DNA of 64,000 nt from Alteromonas stellipolaris (GTDB lineage Bacteria > Pseudomonadota > Gammaproteobacteria > Enterobacterales > Alteromonadaceae), in the NCBI RefSeq assembly GCF_001562115.1, contig NZ_CP013926.1, positions 4,464,001 through 4,528,000 on the forward strand, in the 5' to 3' direction. The notes under the pieces were generated by a model that saw only the letters and a list, made by a program, of their open reading frames with translations, was not told the origin of the DNA and did not search any database. Shown piece after piece: positions 58,951-64,000 of the stretch; position 1 is the first letter of the stretch; every line of letters begins with the position of its first letter. Both the position numbers and the translations under genes were made by a program.

Positions 58951-60339
58951 TTAGCTGTTTTGTTGCTCTGCAATCATGATGGTTTTGATATTAACGAATT
59001 CACGCATACCGTAGCCACCATGTTCACGACCGTATCCACTGTCTTTAACACCGCCAAATGGTAAGTTAGGTTGAGCTAACGAATAACCGTTGATATTCAC
59101 CATGCCCGTATCAAACTCGTTTTTAGCAAGGGCAATTGCGTTGTCGGTATCGGTACTAAAGATACCACCACCGAGCCCGTAGCGTGAATCATTTGCCACT
59201 GTCATGGCTTCCTTGTCGTCACGAACACGAATTAGCGAAGCCACGGGGCCAAACAATTCATCATCGTATGCTGGCATACCAGGAGTAACGTTTTCTAGCA
59301 CTGTAATAGGATAGAAATAACCACTGTTATCTGGTACTTCACCGCCGAGTGATAAAGTTGCCCCTGCGTCCAATGACGTTTTCACTTGCTCGTGTAATTC
59401 ATCGCGTAAATCTTCACGGGCCATAGGGCCTAAGTCGGTATTTTCATCCGCTGGGTCGCCTACTTTAAGTTTCTTACACTGGGCAACAAACTTATCTCTG
59501 AACTCATCATAAATACTATCGACGATAACAAAGCGCTTGGCTGCTACACAGGTTTCACCATTGTTGATAACACGACCTTTAATACAGGTTTCAACCGCTT
59601 GGTCGATGTCAGCATCTGCTAGCACGATGAACGCATCGTTACTGCCTAGCTCCATCACTGTCTTTTTCGACAAACTTGCTGCTTCTTTAGCAACCTGCTT
59701 GCCCACTTCGTCACTACCTGTGAAGGTTACGCCGCGAACATGCTTATGTTTAATTAAGTCACTCGCTGTACCGCCATCAATCAATAGCGACTGATAAACG
59801 TTTTTAGGGAAACCAGCATCTTCATACATTTGTTGGATAGCCACGGCCATACCAAATACATTTTTAGCATGTTTTAGTACCGTAGTATTGCCCGCCATAA
59901 TGTTTGATACGCTGTAGCGTATAACCTGATAAAGGGGGAAGTTCCAAGGTTGTATACCTAAGATCACGCCGATAGGCTGGTAACTAATAATGGCTCGACC
60001 GCCTTCAAAAATGCGATGTTCATCTTCTAAAATTTCGGCACCATGTTCTGCGGTATATCGGCAGATATTCGCACATAGCTGCACTTCTTGCTTACCTTGC
60101 TCGGTTACTTTACCCATTTCTCGGGTCATCAGGCTGGATAAATCGTCAATACGCTTTTCCATTAAATCAGCAAGGTTATTAAATAATTGGGCACGGGCTT
60201 CGAAAGACGTTCTACGCCAGTTTAAGTAGGCTTCTTGCGAGCGGGTTACCGCTTGCTCTGCATCATCCGCTGACATCAAATGATAATGATCTAGCTTCTC
60301 ACCCGTTGCAGGGTTATACGTGTTGATTGTCTCGCTCAT
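58951..60339 (-). CDS. NAD(P)-dependent succinate-semialdehyde dehydrogenase-like enzyme
   Basis: A 462-residue aldehyde dehydrogenase. The catalytic Glu lies in VMELGSNDAF and the catalytic Cys in NNGETCVAAKRF. GIQPWNFPLYQ and the C-terminal LPFGGVKDSGYGREHG fit the shorter YneI/Sad-type branch, which oxidises succinate semialdehyde to succinate. The ATG at 60339 is chosen because an AGGAG box lies seven bases before it; the GTG two codons earlier is less likely. The substrate assignment is moderate. Confidence 0.88.
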   Translation of the reverse strand: MSETINTYNPATGEKLDHYHLMSADDAEQAVTRSQEAYLNWRRTSFEARAQLFNNLADLMEKRIDDLSSLMTREMGKVTEQGKQEVQLCANICRYTAEHGAEILEDEHRIFEGGRAIISYQPIGVILGIQPWNFPLYQVIRYSVSNIMAGNTTVLKHAKNVFGMAVAIQQMYEDAGFPKNVYQSLLIDGGTASDLIKHKHVRGVTFTGSDEVGKQVAKEAASLSKKTVMELGSNDAFIVLADADIDQAVETCIKGRVINNGETCVAAKRFVIVDSIYDEFRDKFVAQCKKLKVGDPADENTDLGPMAREDLRDELHEQVKTSLDAGATLSLGGEVPDNSGYFYPITVLENVTPGMPAYDDELFGPVASLIRVRDDKEAMTVANDSRYGLGGGIFSTDTDNAIALAKNEFDTGMVNINGYSLAQPNLPFGGVKDSGYGREHGGYGMREFVNIKTIMIAEQQNS

Positions 60340-60593
60340 TGTCACACTCCTTAATCCGTATGTGATGGTAAGTAGTGCAACTACAACGCCAGATCAGCCA
60401 GCCTTGTATTTCCAGCCAGATATCAACAACATAGACTAAAGTATAAACATTATGAGCGAAACTCAATAGAAGCCCGATAAGAAATTATTACGGAAATCCG
60501 CTGTCATTTCGGTAGGGCTTACAGAGTATTTTGAAGCCAAACACTGCTATTTATGTTGTCATGTTAAGGCAAGTAGCAGTGGTGTTTTGTCTA

Positions 60594-61136
60594 TTAATCG
60601 GTATATAAGTCGGGAAAATGAAACTTTGCCATGGCAAGTGTGAGCGCCACCTCATAAACACTTTGTCTAGAAGCATGGTTAAGGGTGAGCAAGCCAATCG
60701 CTCCCCCTTTTTGCTTCACATTAGTGGTATTGAATAGTTTATCCATAACAGGCCCCAGCTCTTCGCCTCGCTGTAATGCTTGATATACACTAACGGGTAA
60801 CGGTAAGTTGGCACTTCGGCCTATCGACATACGCCCACCATTATAAATCGCAACATAAGCAAAGGTAGCAGGGCCGTCTTCGAAAACATCGACACCACCT
60901 TCAATAGCCACATACCATGAATCATTTGTGTCGTCTTTGTGCATATCAATAAGTGCTTTTACGCGGTTTACCGCGCCTAGCCGCGTTTCTTCTTCACTCA
61001 TTGGCTGCTCAGATACCCCACTGGGCACGCCAACTTCGTATACATCGAAATCCTGCTCTAAGGTAATAGATAAAGTGATGTGCGCCGCATTCACCTTTAC
61101 GGGGTTTTTCGATCCTACAAATAGTTTACTTAGCAT
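60594..61136 (-). CDS. yjjX: Inosine/xanthosine triphosphatase
   Basis: A 180-residue protein of the YjjX family, which hydrolyses ITP and XTP to keep non-canonical purines out of nucleic acids. Typical sequence: KLFVGSKNPVKVNA at the start, VPSGVSEQPMSEEET, and YVAIEGGVD. The ATG at 61136 has an almost perfect GGAGG box; the frame opens 15 codons earlier without a signal. It overlaps the end of the upstream yrfG gene by 11 bases. Confidence 0.93.
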   Translation of the reverse strand: MLSKLFVGSKNPVKVNAAHITLSITLEQDFDVYEVGVPSGVSEQPMSEEETRLGAVNRVKALIDMHKDDTNDSWYVAIEGGVDVFEDGPATFAYVAIYNGGRMSIGRSANLPLPVSVYQALQRGEELGPVMDKLFNTTNVKQKGGAIGLLTLNHASRQSVYEVALTLAMAKFHFPDLYTD

Positions 61137-61833
61137 GTTTACCTCCTTCGTCGCTAGAGACAGGGTTTGCCAAAATATCATCTAACATTAGGCGATAGTC
61201 GGTAACAGCAGGAAATTCGGTAATGTTACGGTGAGGTAACGTATGGTCTGGGTTATCAACTGCAAGAAGATGCTGTATGCCGAATTCCTTGGCTGCCTCT
61301 AAAATTCGGATTGTATCGTCTACAAATAAGGTTCGCGCTGGATTAAAGTTTAAGCGTGCATGCAGCTTTTGCCACAGCAACTGCGACTCCTTAGTGACAC
61401 CAAACTCATGGGTTGAGATTAAGTTATCGATATGCGCGTCTAACTGAGTACGCTCTATTTTTAACGATAAGCTACCTGGGTGCGCATTAGTAACTAACAC
61501 TACCTCGCGACCAGACTGATGCAGCGCCTCTAAAAAAGGGACGGTGTCGGGGCGAATTTCAATAAGGTGCGCCAACTCACGCTTTATCGGCATAATATCG
61601 ATATCCAGTGTTTCTGCCCAATAGTCGAGGCAATACCACTGAATTTGACCGTGCACTTTTTCATAATGCGAGGCCATCATGTCACGACATTCTTGTTCCG
61701 GAATACCTTTGATTTCAGCCAAACGCGTTGGCAAATGGTCTAGCCAAAACCGGTTGTCGTAGTGCAAATCCAGTAGGGTGCCGTCCATATCCAGCAACAC
61801 CGTATCAATTTCATTCCAGGGCAGAAAGGGCAA
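61126..61833 (-). CDS. yrfG: HAD-family GMP/IMP nucleotidase
   Basis: A 235-residue haloacid-dehalogenase-type phosphatase. Motif I is DTVLLDMDGTLLDL, motif II the Thr in VLVTNAH, and motif IV FVDDTIRIL. It resembles E. coli YrfG, which dephosphorylates GMP and IMP. The start is a TTG with AAGGA seven bases upstream; the protein start then matches the family. It is divergent from nudE, as in E. coli, and runs into yjjX. Confidence 0.92.
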   Translation of the reverse strand: MPFLPWNEIDTVLLDMDGTLLDLHYDNRFWLDHLPTRLAEIKGIPEQECRDMMASHYEKVHGQIQWYCLDYWAETLDIDIMPIKRELAHLIEIRPDTVPFLEALHQSGREVVLVTNAHPGSLSLKIERTQLDAHIDNLISTHEFGVTKESQLLWQKLHARLNFNPARTLFVDDTIRILEAAKEFGIQHLLAVDNPDHTLPHRNITEFPAVTDYRLMLDDILANPVSSDEGGKHAK

Positions 61834-61899
61834 GCGATTTTCCTTATAATGAAGTAAGCTAGTTACAGTAGGTATGATAACAAAGTTGTAGCAAGAGAC

Positions 61900-62463
61900 A
61901 TGCGAAAAATTGACCCGAACAAGCCGTTACCGCAAATTCACAATCGGGAAATTGTTGCCCAAAGTAAGCTTTTTCGCGTAGAGCGCCTAGACTTAGAGTT
62001 TTCTAATGGTGCAACGCGAGAGTTTGAACGGATGGCAGGAGGCAATCGTGGCGCCGTCATGATTGTTCCCATGATTGATAAAGATACCATGGTATTGATT
62101 CGTGAATATGCCGCAGGTACTCACTCCTATCAACTTGGCTTTCCAAAAGGCCTTATCGATCCTGGCGAGTCCGCCCTTGAAGCCGCCGATAGAGAATTGA
62201 AAGAAGAAGCAGGTTTTGGTGCGAATGACCTGATTGAATTACACAAAGTTAGCATGGCACCTACCTTTTTTAATGCCAACATGACCATTGTAATAGCAAG
62301 AGATTTATACCCTGAGCAACTAGAGGGTGATGAACCAGAGCCATTAGAAGTCATTCACTGGCCCCTTGCTGAGGCAGACGCGTTACTGGCGCGTGAAGAT
62401 TTTATAGAAGCCCGCTGTATCGCTGCGCTGTTACTTGCTCAAAAATGGTTGAAGGACCAATAG
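61900..62463 (+). CDS. nudE: ADP compounds hydrolase NudE (Nudix family)
   Basis: A 187-residue Nudix hydrolase. The Nudix box is complete: GLIDPGESALEAADRELKEEAGFG with its catalytic glutamates, near residue 86. NudE cleaves ADP-ribose, Ap3A and NADH. The gene is followed 3 bases later by cysQ and is divergent from yrfG, the usual gammaproteobacterial order. Confidence 0.96.
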   Translation: MRKIDPNKPLPQIHNREIVAQSKLFRVERLDLEFSNGATREFERMAGGNRGAVMIVPMIDKDTMVLIREYAAGTHSYQLGFPKGLIDPGESALEAADRELKEEAGFGANDLIELHKVSMAPTFFNANMTIVIARDLYPEQLEGDEPEPLEVIHWPLAEADALLAREDFIEARCIAALLLAQKWLKDQ

Positions 62464-62466
62464 ATT

Positions 62467-63315
62467 ATGCCCGATGAACACCCCCACAGCGAACTATTAG
62501 AGCTCGCAAAAACCGTTGCCGTTGAAGCCGGCGAAGCTGTGCTTAAAGTGTATGATAAAGGCGATTTTGACGCTTACCAAAAAGAAGACGATTCTCCAGT
62601 TACTAGCGCCGACTACCTTGCCAACGATATTATTGTTAAACGCTTAAGCGACGCCACCCCCGACATTCCTATTCTGTCTGAAGAAAATAAGCATGCTAGC
62701 TTAGAAGAGCGAAAGGACTGGCCACGTTATTGGCTTATTGACCCTATCGACGGTACGCAAGAATTCATTGCCCGAAGCGGTGACTTTGCGGTGAACATCG
62801 CGCTTATTGAAAACAATCAGCCCAAAATTGGGGTTATCTTTTGGCCCCCAGGCCAATCGCTGTACTTTGCTGAAAAAGGTAAAGGGGCATTTAAATCGTC
62901 ACCCGACGGTGAAGAGAAGATTGCCGTACGTAAGCTCGACGACCCTAAAAACAGCGTGGTTATGATTGCCATTAGTCGTAGGCAAAGCCGTGAAAAAGTA
63001 TTAGGCCGTATGTGTGCAAAGCGGGTTTATCAAACCCTTCCATTAGGCAGCTGTTCACTGAAAGCCTGCTTTATTGCAGAAGGTAAGGCCGATGTATTTA
63101 TGCGAATTGGCGTAACCGGCGAGTGGGATACCGGCGCGTCGCAGTGCATCGTATCTGAAGCCGGAGGCAGTATTGCTGCCGCGAACTTCGAACCGCTTAC
63201 GTATAATCAACGTCATTCGTTAGAGAACCCAGATTTTGTAGTAATGGGCGATCAAAGAGTGCCATGGAAAGATGTTGTCCAGTATAATGATTTTGTAAAC
63301 CCTCATCGTAATTAA
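62467..63315 (+). CDS. cysQ: 3'(2'),5'-bisphosphate nucleotidase
   Basis: A 282-residue inositol-phosphatase-fold enzyme that removes the 3' phosphate of PAP, a by-product of sulfate assimilation. The lithium-sensitive phosphatase motifs are visible: LSEENKH near residue 78, WLIDPIDGTQEFI (metal-binding aspartates) near 94, and EWDTGASQCIVSEAGGSI near 218. It directly follows nudE in the same unit. It is slightly longer than E. coli CysQ (246), mainly at the termini. Confidence 0.96.
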   Translation: MPDEHPHSELLELAKTVAVEAGEAVLKVYDKGDFDAYQKEDDSPVTSADYLANDIIVKRLSDATPDIPILSEENKHASLEERKDWPRYWLIDPIDGTQEFIARSGDFAVNIALIENNQPKIGVIFWPPGQSLYFAEKGKGAFKSSPDGEEKIAVRKLDDPKNSVVMIAISRRQSREKVLGRMCAKRVYQTLPLGSCSLKACFIAEGKADVFMRIGVTGEWDTGASQCIVSEAGGSIAAANFEPLTYNQRHSLENPDFVVMGDQRVPWKDVVQYNDFVNPHRN

Positions 63316-63391
63316 CACGTTAGGTTATTTGGTCTATGCCATCTTCGAGTAGTCTCGAGTGGACATTATTATTATTTAAAGGAGTAATATT

Positions 63392-63976
63392 ATGGTGACG
63401 ACACGTATTCGTAGGGTAACAACTGCCTTGCTTGCATGCGGTCTTGCGTTTCCTGCACTTGCTGACTGGAACCTAGATGGCGACACCAGTGTTTTGCATT
63501 TCCTTTCTACCAAGAATTCACAAATTACCGAAGTACATAAATTCGATAGTTTTGAAGGCAGTTTATCTAATGCTGGAAAATTGCGTGTTACGGTTAATTT
63601 GGCGTCGGTAAATACGTCAATTGATATTCGTAATACTCGTATGCAAGACATGCTATTCAATGTGGCTGAATTTGCAGAAGCTACTTTCGATGCAACCTTA
63701 CCTGAGTCAATGCTAAATTTAGCCGATGGCGAAGTGGCCAGCGGCAAAGTTGATGGCATTTTAACGCTGCATGGTATGGCGGTTCCTACTAGCTTTTCAG
63801 TAATGGCGAGCAAGGTAGACGCCGACACGTTAACGGTTTCAACTACCGCGCCTACGCTAATTAAAGCGGAGTCTTTCGGATTAACAGCAGGTATTGAAGC
63901 ATTGCAAAAAATTGCAGGGCTTAAAAGTATTACTACCACGGTGCCGGTTTCTTTCTCCGTCACTTTCACGCAGTAA
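63392..63976 (+). CDS. YceI family periplasmic protein
   Basis: A 194-residue protein with a signal peptide (cut near PALAD) and a YceI lipocalin-like domain: WNLDGDTSVLHFLSTKNSQITEVHKF at the start, ASVNTSIDIRNTRMQDMLFNVAEF, and LTLHGM. Some members bind isoprenoid quinones; the ligand here is unknown. An AAAGGAG box precedes the ATG. A 197-residue frame on the opposite strand is only its shadow. Confidence 0.93.
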   Translation: MVTTRIRRVTTALLACGLAFPALADWNLDGDTSVLHFLSTKNSQITEVHKFDSFEGSLSNAGKLRVTVNLASVNTSIDIRNTRMQDMLFNVAEFAEATFDATLPESMLNLADGEVASGKVDGILTLHGMAVPTSFSVMASKVDADTLTVSTTAPTLIKAESFGLTAGIEALQKIAGLKSITTTVPVSFSVTFTQ

Positions 63977-64000
63977 GCACACCTTTTTCAAAAGAGCCGG

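Noticed and set aside
63376..63969. A 197-residue minus-strand frame over the YceI gene
   Set aside because: Almost exactly antisense to a well-supported gene with signal peptide and ribosome-binding site.

Overview
The window looks like a chromosomal segment of a marine gammaproteobacterium of the Alteromonas type. This is inferred from gene content and order: dusB-fis, aroQ-accB-accC, groESL beside fxsA and dsbD, and a block of ompR-envZ, pckA, hslO-hslR and a complete gspC-N cluster followed by yrfG, nudE and cysQ. Coding density is high. I found no rRNA, tRNA, CRISPR array, insertion sequence or phage gene.

Layout. 1-3200: end of a parvulin gene (ppiC), a small secreted cysteine protein and a membrane GGDEF-EAL protein. 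3.2-8.9 kb: groESL under a heat-shock-type promoter, fxsA, dsbD and an exported M23 peptidase. 9-11.5 kb: aroQ-accB-accC, with a FadR-like site in front. 11.65-11.8 kb: a probable small RNA with a C-rich hairpin loop and a strong terminator. 11.9-20.5 kb: an accessory stretch with an orphan beta-barrel protein, a DUF2805-type protein, a FAN1-like nuclease fused to a DnaQ-like exonuclease, a CPXCG protein with a flavin-reductase-like protein, a Tat-exported HiPIP, an amidase lipoprotein and a solute-binding protein. 20.8-27.8 kb: prmA, dusB-fis, purH, a gap holding four related palindromic repeats, an exported methyltransferase-like protein and purD. 27.9-39.3 kb: a CBM9-like protein, a voltage-gated K+ channel, a DUF2339 membrane protein, a phosphoribulokinase-family kinase, an NCS2 purine permease, a TonB-dependent receptor and a DUF2855 protein. 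39.4-46.2 kb: ompR-envZ, an MFS transporter, pckA with a near-perfect HexR operator, hslO and hslR. 46.2-57.7 kb: twelve type II secretion genes gspC-N in one tightly packed operon. 57.7-64 kb: an exported metallo-beta-lactamase-fold hydrolase, an aldehyde dehydrogenase, yjjX, yrfG, nudE, cysQ and a YceI protein.

How the genes fit together. Much of the window is housekeeping: protein folding and redox repair (groESL, dsbD, hslO, ppiC), fatty-acid precursor supply (accBC), purine synthesis and clean-up (purH, purD, yjjX, yrfG, nudE), translation-linked modification (prmA, dusB) and envelope sensing and export (ompR-envZ, gsp). The less ordinary items are the small RNA, the two-nuclease fusion, the repeat family with conserved core but changing arms, and several operator-like sites (HexR, FadR, Fur) in non-coding DNA. 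Functions come from recognised motifs and family resemblance. No database search was possible.
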